A stretch of 64,000 nucleotides of DNA from Elgaria multicarinata webbii (taxonomy: Eukaryota; Chordata; Lepidosauria; Squamata; Anguidae): positions 3,923,001-3,987,000 of the forward strand of contig NC_086188.1 of the NCBI RefSeq assembly GCF_023053635.1, in the 5' to 3' direction. The number at the start of each line of letters is the position of its first letter. The stretch's first letter is position 1. This document shows positions 10,982-21,891 of the stretch, piece by piece. A model generated the notes under the pieces. That model worked only from the letters and a program-made list of their open reading frames with translations, had not been told where the DNA came from and ran no database searches. The translations under genes were made by a program, and so were the position numbers.

Positions 10982-12000
10982 CAAGACTCTGAAGTAGAGG
11001 AGTCGGCGCCAGAAACATGTCAGGCTATACCAGTGGGGGAGAAAGCTCTCACGGGCTCTTCACCAGCTGGGAGTGAGCCCTCTCCAGAGCTTATCTCCTC
11101 AAGGGCAAACAATACACAGTCAGTGGGAAGCCAACATTCTTCCGAAGGGGAGGGCACGGAGGGGTTAGCTGATCCTAGAGTACGCCGCAGACAAAAATGG
11201 GCGGAGCTAAAGGAAGGTGAGAGAAAGTCTGCCTGGCTGGCGTCCCGACAAAAGTTGTATCACAATTAGTCTCTCTAAAGTTAACGCGTCTTGGGAAAGG
11301 GCTTTCCATTCTTCTTGAAAGGACAATTGTCTCACTTAGTTTGCATAGTTTTGCCTACGGGAAAGTTCCTAGAGATTAGACTCTCTTCAGGTGGGAAAAG
11401 ATGTTTGTTGCTTGCATAAAGCTTTGTGGATTTCTTAGCAGGCCTCGTTATTGTCTCCCAAGGAGGTGGGAGGTTTTGAGAAACACGACACTCAGAGAGA
11501 TTCGGGGTGCCATGAATGACTCAGCAGCCATACGTGGAAGGCAGAGGGAATTATGATTCTGCCTATATTCCCAGCTTAACAAGGCCCAAATGGCCCTGGA
11601 GGAAGCAGAACCAGTTCCTCTGTTCAAGCGTATCTCTACACGGACAGAAGGAGCGCAAAGGGTGCTTCTGCACCATCAAGCCAATACTTTGGCCTAGGGA
11701 TGGGTGGGTTTTGTTAAATCCATTCCGTCTGGAAAGGTCCAGCATCTTCCATTCCATTGTCTGCTCATTGACGGAATCAGATTTTTAAAAAACAGAATTT
11801 CGTTCTACTTGCATACATTCGCATTAGGGCTTAATTTGCAAATGCACAGATGCGCATTACTTAATGCAAATGAGCGCAAATCCCAGGATGATCCCTGAGG
11901 ACATTCAGATGAGTCCAGAGCAGGAGTCTGTTTTATGGGTCCGGTCCCTTCACCCTCTTGATGGACAGTGAAAGGCTTTTGAGTGACCTCTATGCGCTGT
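10982..12000. other. Unclassified sequence downstream of CRYBB1
   Basis: No gene or clear repeat. One 150-codon frame near 10817-11269 overlaps the MITE end and has no recognisable domain. Confidence 0.45.
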
Positions 12001-12312
12001 AAAAAGGAAGGACTTCTTCACGCAACGCACAGTTAAACTATGGAACTCACAACCACAAGATGTGGTGACGGCCACCAGTTTGGATGGCTTTAAAAGAGGG
12101 TTGGATAAATTCCTGGAGGAGAAGGCTATCCCTGATGGCTAAGTGCTACTTCCAGTATCAGAGGCACTAAGCCTGGGTGCACCAGTTGCTGGGGAACATG
12201 GGTGGGAAGGTGCTGTTGCACTGTGTCCTGCTTGTGGGTTCCTAGTTGACAGCTGGTTGGCCACACTGTGTGAACAGAGTGCTGGTCTAGATGGAGCTTT
12301 GGCCTGATCCTT
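12001..12312 (+). mobile_element. CR1-type LINE 3' fragment (second subfamily)
   Basis: Contains AAACTATGGAACTCACAACC, then GATGTGGTGACGGCCACCA and CACCAGTTGCTGGGGAACAT, ending before an (AC)n(AG)n microsatellite at 12310-12345. Confidence 0.8.
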
Positions 12313-12315
12313 AAG

Positions 12316-12346
<31 letters not shown>

Positions 12347-12446
12347 TGAAAGAGAGGCAGAAAGTTGAAGGGGATCTTTGAGACCAGCCTTTCCAGTTTA
12401 TTAAGATGTCTGTGTTGGCAGAAGGGGGATTGCTCCAAAAACTTTC

Positions 12447-12525
12447 TTCCAGATGGCCATGCTGCCTGGAGATGGTGGGAGTTGTATCCCCAGCACATCT
12501 GGAGGACAACAGGTAGGGCAAGGCT
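12447..12525. mobile_element. Palindromic-MITE remnant
   Basis: Carries GATGGTGGGAGTTGTATCCC and CATCTGGAGGACAACAGGTA, a half of the element seen intact at 29977-30091. Confidence 0.55.
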
Positions 12526-12677
12526 GCTGTAGGCGCACAGAACAAATGATTTCCCCCATCAAAGAAACCCTCTCCGTCCAAAAAACAACCCTGTGCAGAC
12601 CATGAGACCTAAATCCCACATGGGGGAAAAAAAAAAAGCACACAGGCACACTCAGATTTGAAACATCTTGAAAAGGC

Positions 12678-12683
12678 TTTAGT
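12678..12683 (-). terminator. CRYBB1: Probable CRYBB1 polyadenylation signal (variant ACTAAA)
   Basis: ACTAAA lies on the minus strand about 155 bp after the stop codon and is followed by a T/GT-rich stretch, the usual layout of a cleavage site. It is a non-canonical hexamer. A canonical AATAAA (12397-12402, minus) lies about 280 bp further on, beyond a palindromic repeat, and could be used instead. Confidence 0.45.
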
Positions 12684-12838
12684 TTGCTCTCACTCCAGAA
12701 ATGTCATCCACGAAGATGCAACGTATGCAGGAAAGCGCGGCGAAGGAAAGCAAAGGGGGGAAATGGGACGCGTTCTTGCTCACTGTGGGTCCCTCCGTGG
12801 GGTTCGGTCAGCCCAAGCACTCGGCAGAAAGGGCCCGC

Positions 12839-13019
12839 TCAGTTGGGAGAGCTCTCTGGGGCAAAGAAGGACCCCTTGGGCACCCACTGCATGTCCCGGA
12901 CACGTCGGATGGACTGGATCTGCGGCTGGAAGGCCGACCACTCGTTCCAGTGTCCGAAGTCTCCTCTCTCAAAGAGATACTGGTAGCCCCGGTAGCCAGG
13001 GTACTGGTATCCCACCCAG
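12839..13019 (-). CDS. CRYBB1: CRYBB1 exon 6 (Greek-key motif 4, C-terminal arm, stop)
   Basis: Acceptor TTCCTCCACAG; one base completes the split Ile codon, then 59 codons and TGA at 12841-12839. It encodes [40 protein letters not shown] and a short arm ending ESSPN. The arm is shorter than in human, where about ten more residues follow. Confidence 0.96.
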
Positions 13020-15097
13020 CTGTGGAGGAAGCAAAAAGGAGATTAGCATAAGAAAATGCCGGCAGGGAACGGCGACCCCCTTACGCATCACGGCACGGCG
13101 GCCTGAAACCACAGTTGCTGGTCAGCCGTTTCCCTTGCATGGATGGAGCCTCCCGGTCGTGTTGGAGGTCCATCAAAGGCCACCGGGTTTGTGCCACCAC
13201 TGTGGGTTCATGACCTTTCACAAAAGCTTCAGGATTCACCCCAGGAGCACACGGATGGATGGCAAAGATCCCCTCTACCCCCAGGCATTTAATGGCCTAT
13301 ATGATGGAGCATTTGTGCCAGTCGTCTGAACAGGTCTAGCATTTTATTGAAACCATTATTAGCTGTCTAAATTGTTTTACAGTTTGTATATTTAAATTAT
13401 CATGCTGTATTATTATTATTTTTAATGAATTGCGGTAAACCGTCCGGAGAGCTTTGGCTATTGGGCAGTATAGAAATGAAATAAATAATATAATGATAAT
13501 GATAGGACAAGGCAGTAGCGGTCACCCTTTTCAGATTCCTTCCGCCTTAGATTAGGCTGAGACCCAGCTGGGGTTCTGATGAAGACCAATGATATAAGGG
13601 GCCCTTTCGATCCACCCTCCCCCAACATGGCGCCCTTAAGGATGAGCAAAATACATTGACTTTTTAACTGAGTATCCACGCACACACAACGGCCCCGTTC
13701 AGAAGACACCTTAAACCAACGGTCCCCAACCTTTTTGGCACCAGGGACCGGTTTCGTGGAAGACCATTTTTCCACAGACCGGGGAGGGGGGGGCGTTGAA
13801 GGCATGGTTTTGGGAAGCCCCCCCCACTCCAGCATCTTGGCTGCCCCAGGATGCTGGGGCAGGCGGGCAGCTTTGGAACGGCGCGCCTGCAAGTCGCTTT
13901 CCCAGAGTGGGTTCTGGCCGGGCACACCGTTACGAAGCCGCCCCCACCCCCAGCTTCCTGGCTTCGCTTCGGCTGGGCAGGAGAGATGGCGCCCTGCACC
14001 CAGGTACGCTGGGGTGGGGGGGGGGGTGAAAGCAGCTCACCTGCACGGCCCGGTTCCTAACAGGCCACGGACCGGGACCGGTCTGTGGCCCCGGGGTTGG
14101 GGACTCCTGCCTTAAACCATGGCTTTAACCATGGTGAATAAAGCTTTTTGCTTTAGTCACCACAGTTGAAGCCGTGGTTTAAGGTGTCTTCTGAACACAG
14201 CCCGGCTTTCTGGCTTAACCACCATGGTTAAAGCCATGGTTTAAGGTGTCTTCTGAACAGGGCCAATATCTGCAGTGAATGCTCTGATGTCCCCGTAGGT
14301 CTGCCTTATGCCCCAGAACCTTTCGGTCTGTAGGGTTTACACCGTTGCCCTCCCCACCCAGTCTCCTGTCTCTGAGAGAAGCGGCATCGATTGCTGCGGA
14401 AGAAAGCGTTCAGATGCAGGAGCTCTGCTTACATTCCACTGGGCACCTTCACGCTCCCCACGCGGCCGCAGAAGCCGTGTACCCAGAGGCTCGGCACATC
14501 GTCTTCCTGGATTTCCATCTTGTTCCCCTTGAATTTGGCGCTTTCGAAGAGGAGGATTTTCTGCTCCTGTGCCTCCTGCTTGACAGAGACAGACAGATAG
14601 ACAGGCAGTTTTCTTACTGCCTGAGCTGTGCAATTCACCTGTACCCCTTCAGCATTTGTACAGGACTTCGCATTTTCCTTCCCCTTTTAGCCAACACTGC
14701 CTGAAATGTCCTTTTTCTAAGCCAGTCAACCATCGGTCCAAGTGTACTCCAAGTAGCAGCAGGAGCAGCTGCCCTAGATCTCTGGGGCAAAGCAGGGGTT
14801 GCATTCCCAGGCCTCTGGACCTTTTAACTGGAATTGCACAGGATTGCACCTTGGCTGGTCTCCTTGCAAAGCAGGAGTGTCACCCCTGACCTGTGGCACT
14901 CTAGCAATGGGGGTTTAGGGGAAGGGAGTTCAGCTCTGCAGAGACCGACTCCCAGGACCTTTTGGGGAAAGCCAACGTCGTCATCGTTTTGGGGCCGGGA
15001 TAAAACTTTCCTTTGCTCACAATCATTTGACAGCTTCTTAATGGGTCTCGAGAGTTTGATTGCTGGCCGTTTAAAATTCTCTCCATGTATATATACA

Positions 15098-15147
<50 letters not shown>

Positions 15148-18100
15148 AAAATATTTCTAACCCGTCTCTCCATTCTGATTGAGGCGGAGAACAACAGCAA
15201 GTATGAAATACATAAAATATTAATCAAAACACAGTATACATTATTAAAACTTCCTAAAAACATACTAAAAGCATCCTAAAATTCTACTGGGTAGGCCTGC
15301 CGGAAGAGATCAGTCTTGATAGCTTTCTTGAATGCTAAAAGACTGTCAAGCTGATGAGTCTCCTCCGGCAGGCCCTTCCACAGTCTGGGAGCAGCAGAAG
15401 AGAAGGTCCTCTGGGTAACAGTTGTCAATCTAGTTTTGGTTGACTGAAGTAGATTCTTCCCAGAGGACCTGAGTGTGCGGGGCGGATTGTACTGGAGAAG
15501 GGGATCTTGCAGGTAGCCTGGACCCAAACCATGTAGGGCTTTAAAGGTGATAACCAACACTTTATACTTCGCCTGGAAACTAATTGGCAGCCAGTGAAGA
15601 GATTTTAAGACTGGTATAATGTGGTCACCCCTAGATGTACCGGTGACCAGCCTGGCTGCCATATTTTGAACTAGTTGAAGTTTCCGGACTAGGCACACAG
15701 GTAGCCCTATGTAGAGCGCACTGCAGACGTCGAACCTCGAAGTTACCAGCGCGTGCACTACCATCTTTAGGTCTTCTGACTCCAGGAAGGGGCGCAGCTG
15801 ACATATCAGCCGAAGCTGATAGTAGTAGACACAACCTGGCCATCGCGTCTATCTGGGCTGTCCTTTGGAGTGACGGATCCAGAAGCACCCCCAAGCTGTG
15901 AACACAGTCTTTCAGGGGGAGTGTAACCCCATCCAGAACCAGTTGACACACCTCCAAACCCAGGTTCTGGCCTTCGACACCAAGCACCTCCGTCTTGTCT
16001 GGATTCAACTTCAGTTTGTTTTCCCTCATCCATCCCATTACCGCCTCTAAGTGGTAATAGTTTTATAGTGTGCTATTGGATTGCGTTTTTTAGCGTATCG
16101 ATCTTTGTAAACCACCCAGAGAGAGGGGCGGTAGCGAAATGTAGTGAATGAAATGAAAGCCACACTTCTTCCCGAGGGGTCTCCTTAAGAGAGATTTGCA
16201 GTGTCCATTGCCCCCCCCCCCCCTGAGTGAATCCTCCCCCAACCCAGCCTGGCCCGGACTCACCATTCGAACCGGCCGCATGGACCGGAAGCAGTCGCTA
16301 CGGCAGCTGCTGGACCAGGTGTCCCATCGCGGGTACTCGCCTTTCTCCAAAACGAACATCTCGCCGCGGAAGTTGGACTGCTCATAGGCTACCCATCTGC
16401 AGGGGGGGGGGAGACGGGGGACGGACAGGGGACGGATGGACGGAGAAGAGGGCTGAGAGCCCATGGCATCTGGCACAGGGATGCAGCACCAGCACTTTTT
16501 TGCTAGCCGGATGCTGCTGCCACCTCCACAAAATTCCCTAATCCTTTGAGCTTAGCTTCAGTGTTCACAGTAGCAGGGTGGATTTTCCCAGCAACAATAG
16601 ATTGTTCCCTGCTGCAGTGCAAAATATTTGGGTGTGTGCCTTGGGCTTCAATGAGGGCTTAAGAGCCCTTGGTGGAGATAAAAAGTGCTGGGTTGGCTGA
16701 TGTGAATCAAGGCAGCTACCTGCAATTTTGGACTTTCCTTGGGGCTGTGGCTATAGACCTGTCCTTATGATCACCTGTACTCCAGAATTTGCCATGACAC
16801 CTGCTGCTAAGAACATCAGAGGATCCCTGACGCTGGATCAGACCAAGGGTCCATCTAGTCCTGCACTCTGTTCACACAGCAGCCAACTGGCTGTCAACCA
16901 GGGACCCACAAACAGGACATGGTGCAACAGCACCCTCCCGTCCATGTTCCCCAGCAACTGGTATACAGAGCCTTGCTGCTCCTGATAACAAAGGTAGCAC
17001 ATAGCTGTCAGGGCTGGTAGCCATGGATAGCCTTCTCCTCCAGGAATTTATATAACCTCCTTTTAAAGCCATCCAAATTGGTGGCCATCACTACATCTTG
17101 TGGTAGTGAGTTCCCTAGTTTAACTATGCGCCATGTGAAGAAGTCCCTCCTTTTATTTGTCCTGGATCTCCCACCCATCAGCTTCATGGGATGACCCCGT
17201 TGGGTTCTAGTATTTTGAGAGAAGGAGAAAAATGCCTCCCTCTCCACATTCTCCAGACCAGGCATCATTTTGTACACTTCTACCATGTCTCTCTGCAGCC
17301 TCCTTTTTCCAAGCTAAACAATCCCAGTTGATGTAACCTTCCCTCCTAGGGGAGATGCTCCAGCCCCTGGATCGTTTTAGTCGCCCTGTTCTGCACATGC
17401 GTAGGGAGGGCCCAGCACATGGACAACCGGAATGGCAGAAACACAGAGGGCGAATTGGCACTGCAGCAAAGGAGGGAGGGAGTTGTGTGAAATTGGCTGT
17501 CAGCATTTCCGCCTGGGCAGGTTCTCAAATGAGAAGGTCAAACCTTTCTGATCTGCTCACTCCTACCTGATATGCGCAAGCCGGCTTAAGGGTAAGGGAA
17601 ATTACAGGACTCTGCACGTGCCCAGAAGCACTCTTTTTCTCCTTCACAAAGTTCCAATGGTTGAGCTGCTCATGAGCACAAAAAGTCCTGACCCTTTTGT
17701 AGGGACCGTGAGCCACAAATTCTGCGAAAGTTTGGATCCCTTGCTCGCTTAATGTAAGAAGTGCGAAAAGAAGTAGCTCTTGGAAGCACACCTCACACAC
17801 CATAGCTACTTTGCAAGATAAGCTTTGCTGAACCGGAGCTGCTGTATTGCAAGCTATGCAAGAAAGGCCTAGGTCAGAATGAGCAAATGGCACAAACCAA
17901 AAGGCACTACTTTTTGAAACAAAGCCACGGCACTGTGAAGTAGCCTAATAGCTGTTACAGGACTATATTTAGAATCCGTTATCCCAATGGACACGATAAG
18001 GGTAATTTTGCCATTGCGCAGAGAAGGGGCGGGGCTTCGAGACCAAGAGGGCGGCGCCTAAACCCTCCACTCTGGGCTTTGCCAGAGTTGGCCGGTGCCT

Positions 18101-19141
18101 AGTCCAGAGTGCCAAATCCTTACACATACTCTTTGGGCTCCACATCCTTCCTGCTGCAGGCTAAGGTCACTTACGGTCCAGAGGAGACGATGACGCTGCG
18201 CACCCGGTCAAATCCCTGCTCCCCCAGGTCCAAGCACTCGCCGGTGAATTCCCTCCGCTGGCCCTGGAAGTTCTCCTGGTCAAACACGACAACCTGGAAG
18301 AGGCAACGTCCGAAGATTCCAGCAGCAGCCTGCACCAGAGATGGTCCACAAGGGATGTCTGGCTGCCTCAACCCAGAACGTGGGCAACAGGAGCGAATCC
18401 ACACGGCCGATTTAATGTTGAGCGGGAGCAGTTGGGGGGCGCTGGTGACACGTAACGTTTGTGGCACGTGACGTTGTCACCAGTCCGAAAGAACCCCGCA
18501 GACTCCCTTGGGGAAAGTAATATTTTCACAGAGTCTGGCTCCCCCCACTTCAATGCAGCCCCTATGAGGTCCAGCTGCTGTGGGCCTCATTCCCCCAGAT
18601 TAAATCTGGCATGATGGGAGTCCCAGGGGTGTGTCTTCCCCCTGGCTGTGACCTCAGTCAAGGGGTGTCGTGAGGCCTTCCCTGTCCCCTGCCCGCATTG
18701 TCGTCTTTTCTGCCATTTCATCGGAGCCTGTGCAGAAACATCTCAGGTTCCTTTACTTTGCCACTCCCTGCAATTTATTCTTCCGCCCTTCTCCGCCCCT
18801 CCGAAGTAAACAAGAGACCGAATCTGGGTTTAGCTGCCTAATTTCCTCTAATTGCTAATTCTCTAAATCGCTGTGCCTTCACACACACACATACATACAC
18901 ACACACACCCCACAAGACCACAAAGACAGCCCCAGCACAGTGCCTGTTTCACATCTGCAAGGAGACCAGGGGCCTTCTATCGGCCCCATTCCTGCCTCTC
19001 TGCTCAGGAGCTGCTTACTCGGAAGGGTTCCGCTGAGGCCTCTTCGCCCTGGCCGTTGGAGTCGGGGGATGAGTTCGTGGATGGGGTGGGGCTGAGCTTC
19101 TCTTTCCTGTCCGGTGGAACGGCCCTTGCACTTTCTGACAT
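12839..19141 (-). CDS. CRYBB1: Beta-crystallin B1, whole gene (coding exons 2-6)
   Basis: Structural lens protein of the beta/gamma-crystallin family; it forms oligomers with other beta-crystallins in lens fibre cells. Five coding exons of 123, 119, 133, 143 and 181 bp join in frame to give 232 residues, against 252 in human. The order is an N-terminal arm of 41 residues rich in Ser, Pro and charged residues, then four Greek-key motifs, one per exon, then a short C-terminal arm ending ESSPN. Diagnostic CRYBB1 strings are [20 protein letters not shown] in motif 2, [13 protein letters not shown] in motif 4 and a FxPQxQSIRR end. All introns begin GT and end AG, with phases as in other beta-crystallins. 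The gene is divergent from CRYBA4, as in other vertebrates. The N-terminal arm is poorly conserved, as is usual for this protein. No stop or frameshift is seen. Confidence 0.97.
13325..13500 (+). mobile_element. L2-type LINE 3' tail
   Basis: AAACCGTCCGGAGAGCTTTG and CTATTGGGCAGTATAGAAAT, then AT-rich simple repeat; the common 3' end of L2-type elements in this window. Confidence 0.75.
13691..14264. mobile_element. Palindromic MITE interrupted by a hAT element
   Basis: Outer arms GGCCCCGTTCAGAAGACACC and GGTGTCTTCTGAACAGGGCC. The right side carries two tandem copies of the arm (around 14180-14210 and 14235-14264). The left arm is split by the insertion at 13717-14109. Confidence 0.85.
13717..14109. 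mobile_element. hAT-superfamily element nested in the MITE
   Basis: Begins CAACGGTCCCCAACCTTTTT and ends GGTTGGGGACTCCTG, imperfect terminal inverted repeats. Both sides carry the 8-bp duplication CCTTAAAC (13709-13716 and 14110-14117), the hAT hallmark. Confidence 0.88.
14433..14575 (-). CDS. CRYBB1: CRYBB1 exon 5 (Greek-key motif 3)
   Basis: 143 bp, acceptor GTCAAGCAG, donor GTAAGC. It encodes [35 protein letters not shown] and [11 protein letters not shown]. The first residues form the interdomain connector and the rest opens the C-terminal domain. The FKGNxxEIQxDDxPSLW string is typical of CRYBB1. Confidence 0.96.
14576..16263. other. CRYBB1: CRYBB1 intron 4
   Basis: Over half of the intron is a minus-strand L2-type LINE fragment (15098-16070), in the same orientation as the gene. 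The rest is unique-looking sequence with no other exon. Confidence 0.9.
15098..16070 (-). mobile_element. L2-type LINE fragment with (AAT)n tail
   Basis: Reverse strand encodes an RT C-terminal region with [40 protein letters not shown] and FRQAYPVEF-stop, with some frame breaks. The 3' tail is (AAT)n at 15098-15147. It lies in CRYBB1 intron 4. Confidence 0.9.
16264..16396 (-). CDS. CRYBB1: CRYBB1 exon 4 (Greek-key motif 2)
   Basis: 133 bp, acceptor CTGCAG, donor GTGAGT. It encodes [20 protein letters not shown] followed by [10 protein letters not shown] and ends RSMRPVRM, nearly the human sequence of motif 2. It carries two Cys (SCRSDC) where human CRYBB1 has Tyr and Arg; this is a change in a surface loop, not a break. 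Confidence 0.97.
16397..18174. other. CRYBB1: CRYBB1 intron 3
   Basis: Contains a CR1-type LINE fragment at 16808-17400. The remaining 0.8 kb (17410-18170) shows no recognised repeat or coding signal. Confidence 0.85.
16808..17400 (-). mobile_element. CR1-type LINE fragment (second subfamily)
   Basis: Reverse strand reads [20 protein letters not shown], then [20 protein letters not shown], then the 3' UTR with GTTGCTGGGGAACATGG. The longest coding copy of this subfamily in the window. Confidence 0.85.
18175..18293 (-). CDS. CRYBB1: CRYBB1 exon 3 (Greek-key motif 1)
   Basis: 119 bp, acceptor CTCTTCCAG, donor GTAAGT. It encodes [32 protein letters not shown] and VIVSSGP, the first Greek key of the N-terminal domain. 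The [13 protein letters not shown] signature and the FDRVRS strand match CRYBB1. The last codon is split 2+1 with exon 4. Confidence 0.96.
18880..18907. repeat. (AC)n microsatellite
   Basis: Short interrupted ACACAC/ACATAC run in CRYBB1 intron 2. Confidence 0.9.
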
Positions 19142-19160
19142 GGTCACGTCCGGTGGAGGC
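19019..19160 (-). CDS. CRYBB1: CRYBB1 exon 2 (start codon, N-terminal arm)
   Basis: The acceptor TTTCAG precedes 19160. A 19-bp leader ends in GACC and is followed by ATG at 19141-19139, a fair Kozak context (GTGACCATGT). The reading begins [20 protein letters not shown] and ends EPFR at 19019, where the donor GTAAGC follows. It holds 41 codons and leaves phase 0. The sequence is low-complexity and Pro/Ser/Glu-rich like other CRYBB1 arms, so identity rests on position and splice phase rather than similarity. Confidence 0.88.
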
Positions 19161-20057
19161 CTGAAACTGTAATGCCTTTGGGGTTAGAATGTACCACCCT
19201 AGCCTGGTGCTGGATTACAAGTCCAGCCTTGTAGTTCCCAAGACCGGACGACAATTCCCATCATTCCCAGGGCACCAAGTAGGGGAAGGCTAGATTAAAA
19301 ACAACACTTTTGGGTGCGTGGAGACACCCATTGGGTGCTACCCTACTTAATTTGGACAGCAACATCCTTGGCTCACGGCCCCATGCTTTCTGCTGCTCTT
19401 CCCATTCCAGCATTTGGGTGGGGCTCCCCCCCCCCCAGGGCTTAATTTATAGCAAGGTTTAACCCAGGCATCTGGATCCAGGCTCTCGGCTCAACCCTTG
19501 AACATCCCAAGAATTGGTTTCCAGCAGTGCCCCTGAGCAGGTGCAAAGTGCTTTTCCCTCCCTGCTGAGTATTAAGGAGCACAGCTGGGATTAGGGGGAA
19601 AGACACCCATGGATCAGATGGAGTTCTCGCGTTGTTGGATAATTTTATTGAGAAACGTGATTTTCGCATTCATTTCGGAAGCGGCTCACCTGCGAAAAAC
19701 AACGAGAGACCACCCGTAAAACAGTACTAGCTAAAGAAACCACAAAAGAGTGGACGGGCATACAGGTGGCCGAAACGAAAGCAGTTCATTTGCAAAGGGC
19801 AACCGAAACAAACAGAAAAAGAAATAGAAAAAAGAAGAAAAAAGGTGTTTGCCAGTTTTCATAAAGTTAGTTAATATAAACTTTTCTCCACCCCTCACCC
19901 TGTGCATTTTGCTCCTTTTGAGAGATCTCAGGAGCTTTTCCTGCCTTTTTCTAAGAGCTCATCTCTGCTGTGTGTGTGAGAGAGTTAATCATGAAAAGTG
20001 TAGCCCATACTGAGGCCATCTTTCCACTCTTTGCTCGTTCGCCGGCCCTGCCGTGGC

Positions 20058-20160
20058 ATGTGTGTCTATTCGTTCAGTCGCTTCCGACTCTTCGTGACTC
20101 CATGGACCGGCCCACGCCAGAGCTTCCTGTCAGCCGTCGCCACCCCCAGCTGGCATAAAG
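20058..20160 (-). mobile_element. BovB-related fragment
   Basis: CAGTCGCTTCCGACTCTTCG and GACTCCATGGACCGGCCCAC are the inverse of the BovB ORF2 3' end seen at 46935-46975 (GAATCGGAAGCGACTGAACG). Confidence 0.7.
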
Positions 20161-20221
20161 ATCGGCAAAAGAAGCTCTTTTGAGGACGCCATTACCACCC
20201 GTGTGTCCTCCCCCCAACAAT

Positions 20222-20380
20222 GGTCCCTCGTTCTCTTTGTACACCTCTGTCCTCTCTGCCCTGAGCCTCCTTTCTTCCAAGCTGAAAATCCCAGAAGTTC
20301 TAACCTTCCTTCCTAGGGGAGATGTTCCAACCCCTGGATCATTTCAGTTGCCCCTTTGTACCCCTTTTCCCCAGTTCTCT
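20222..20380 (-). mobile_element. CR1-type LINE fragment (second subfamily)
   Basis: TCCTAGGGGAGATGTTCCAA and CCCCTGGATCATTTCAGTTG match 17345-17390 closely. Confidence 0.7.
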
Positions 20381-20462
20381 GGAGGCTCAACCATGTACAC
20401 TTGGGACCACCAGCCCCAGTCGTCTCCAGGGTGCAGGGCCGGTGCCTTCTCCCTCCTCTTAC

Positions 20463-20506
20463 CTGGGCCGGGGCGGGTGTTTTGTGTTGGAGTGAGCAGT
20501 CTAGCG
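20463..20506 (-). other. CRYBB1: CRYBB1 exon 1 (non-coding 5' UTR)
   Basis: The segment lies just downstream of the TATA box and ends at CCCAG followed by the donor GTAAGAGG (exon end 20463). Beta-crystallin genes typically start with a short untranslated first exon, and the length and position fit. The exact start is estimated from TATA spacing (about 20495-20508). Confidence 0.65.
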
Positions 20507-20532
20507 TCGCGACTGCCCTGCGCGCCCCCTGG

Positions 20533-20611
20533 TTTTATACCCAGCAAAGGCTGAGCCCCCAAAGGACACAATGGAGAGAGACGTTGGCAAGCCCAAAGGC
20601 TGGACTCATCA
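20533..20611 (-). promoter_or_regulatory. CRYBB1: CRYBB1 core promoter: TATA box and upstream Maf-like element
   Basis: On the minus strand GGGTATAAAACC places a TATA box at 20533-20539, about 30 bp before the predicted start of exon 1. About 66 bp further upstream, TGATGAGTCCA (20601-20611) resembles half of a Maf recognition element. From memory, a TGATGAG-containing proximal lens element lies at a similar distance in the chicken beta-B1 promoter. The TATA box is seen directly; the Maf role is inferred from that parallel. Confidence 0.75.
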
Positions 20612-21891
20612 CATCTCGCAATGGGGGCGCTCAGCTGGAAAACAGCAGACACACTCTCCCACCCCCACCCTGGCCACTGCACACCCGACGCTTGCCCCTA
20701 CGCCCACGCAGAGCAGCTGCTGATCCAACACCTTCTTTTGTGGATCTGCTGATGAAAAGGATCAATGCTGCCTGGCAGAGCCATGATATAAATAGTGTCA
20801 GGATGCAGCCAGGGCAGGAGCCCCTTGTAACTCAGTCTTCTCCAACCCGGTGCCCTCCAGATGTTTTGGACTACAACTCCCATCACCGCTGACCATCGGC
20901 TCTCCTGGCCAGGGCTGAGGGGAGGTGTCATCCAAAATGTCTGTGGGGCATCCGGTGTGACCCACCCACGTCTACATGAAAACCAAACAGAACCAGAGCT
21001 GGATCATCTCAGCATTTTGGGCCAGGCTCAACCCACCCACCCCGTCGGCCCTCTGGTTGGCTGTGGGAAATCTCCATCTCTTCTTGGCCCACCCTAAAGG
21101 CTTGTCATCTTGAGGTTTATATAGTATTTATAAACCCTTTATTCACTATACCAGTGAATTAGCAGAATAGCAGCGGTTCTTAACTATGAAAGTCAGCAAA
21201 GACCAAATTAACTTCAAGACAGAGTCTGTTTTGTTTGGTACAAAAATAAAGTATTTTACTGATAGAAAATAACACAGTTTATGGCAATACAAATTTACAC
21301 CAACATACTCACACACTTGGTCATACAGATTACAGCAGGGCTCACAGCAGTAGAGAGGGAATATTTTAATCTGGTTACAAAGCTCCAAAACTCTCTTTAT
21401 ATACACTTCCCTGAACAAATGATGAAACCACTAATTGGCAATGGCAAGACAATTAGACTTTTGCATCATCCCAATAATTCAATAAAGTCCACCTGCAAAC
21501 TTGACCTTTAAGCTGATTGACTGATGCTGAGTCTTCAGTTTCTTCCAGGTTTTACAGGCTTGTACAAAGATATGGAAATCACAAAAAACCAGTCCTAATT
21601 CAGGACTCCAACATGTCATGGCTCCTCAATAGTGAGGGGAAGGTACATTCTGTACATGCTCTGAAGCGCTTTGTATTTCCCCACCTTTGGGCTAAGCTGT
21701 GGCAGTGAAAAAGTGGCTGTGAATTCAGGCCAGCTCAGTAGCTGCACACCCACCCACACCCCTCTGCTACACATGGCTGGGTCCTCAGTTCGGCGCTGGG
21801 AGGGGGCTTGAATGTGACCAGTCTGGCTGTGCGCCAGGCCGGCTGGCTTCGTAGCCTGATCCTCTGCGGGACAGACTTTTGTTCTGGGCTG
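20540..21891. other. Divergent intergenic region between CRYBB1 and CRYBA4
   Basis: About 1.35 kb between the two TATA-bearing promoters. It holds a palindromic MITE (20832-20960) and an AT-rich stretch (about 21110-21620) with AATAAA-like motifs on the plus strand. That stretch reads like an old retroelement piece, but I cannot assign its family. Shared lens regulatory elements would be expected here; apart from the two promoter motifs listed I cannot point to specific sites. Confidence 0.6.
20832..20960. mobile_element. Palindromic MITE copy between the crystallin promoters
   Basis: Contains CCCTCCAGATGTTTTGGACT and ACAACTCCCATCACCGCTGA. Same family as 29977-30091. Confidence 0.65.

Larger units (their letters stand above)
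13020..14432. other. CRYBB1: CRYBB1 intron 5
   Basis: Contains an L2-type LINE 3' tail ending in an AT-rich repeat (about 13325-13500) and the nested palindromic MITE/hAT pair described separately (13691-14264). Apart from these I see no coding potential. Confidence 0.9.
19161..20462. other. CRYBB1: CRYBB1 intron 1
   Basis: Holds a short palindromic-MITE remnant near 19200-19300, a BovB-like fragment (20058-20160) and a CR1-type fragment (about 20222-20380, minus). The A-rich stretch near 19800-19850 looks unremarkable. Confidence 0.8.

Noticed and set aside
21110-21620. Possible LTR between the crystallin promoters
   Set aside because: AT-rich with polyadenylation-like motifs, but I found no matching ends or second copy, so I left it unclassified.
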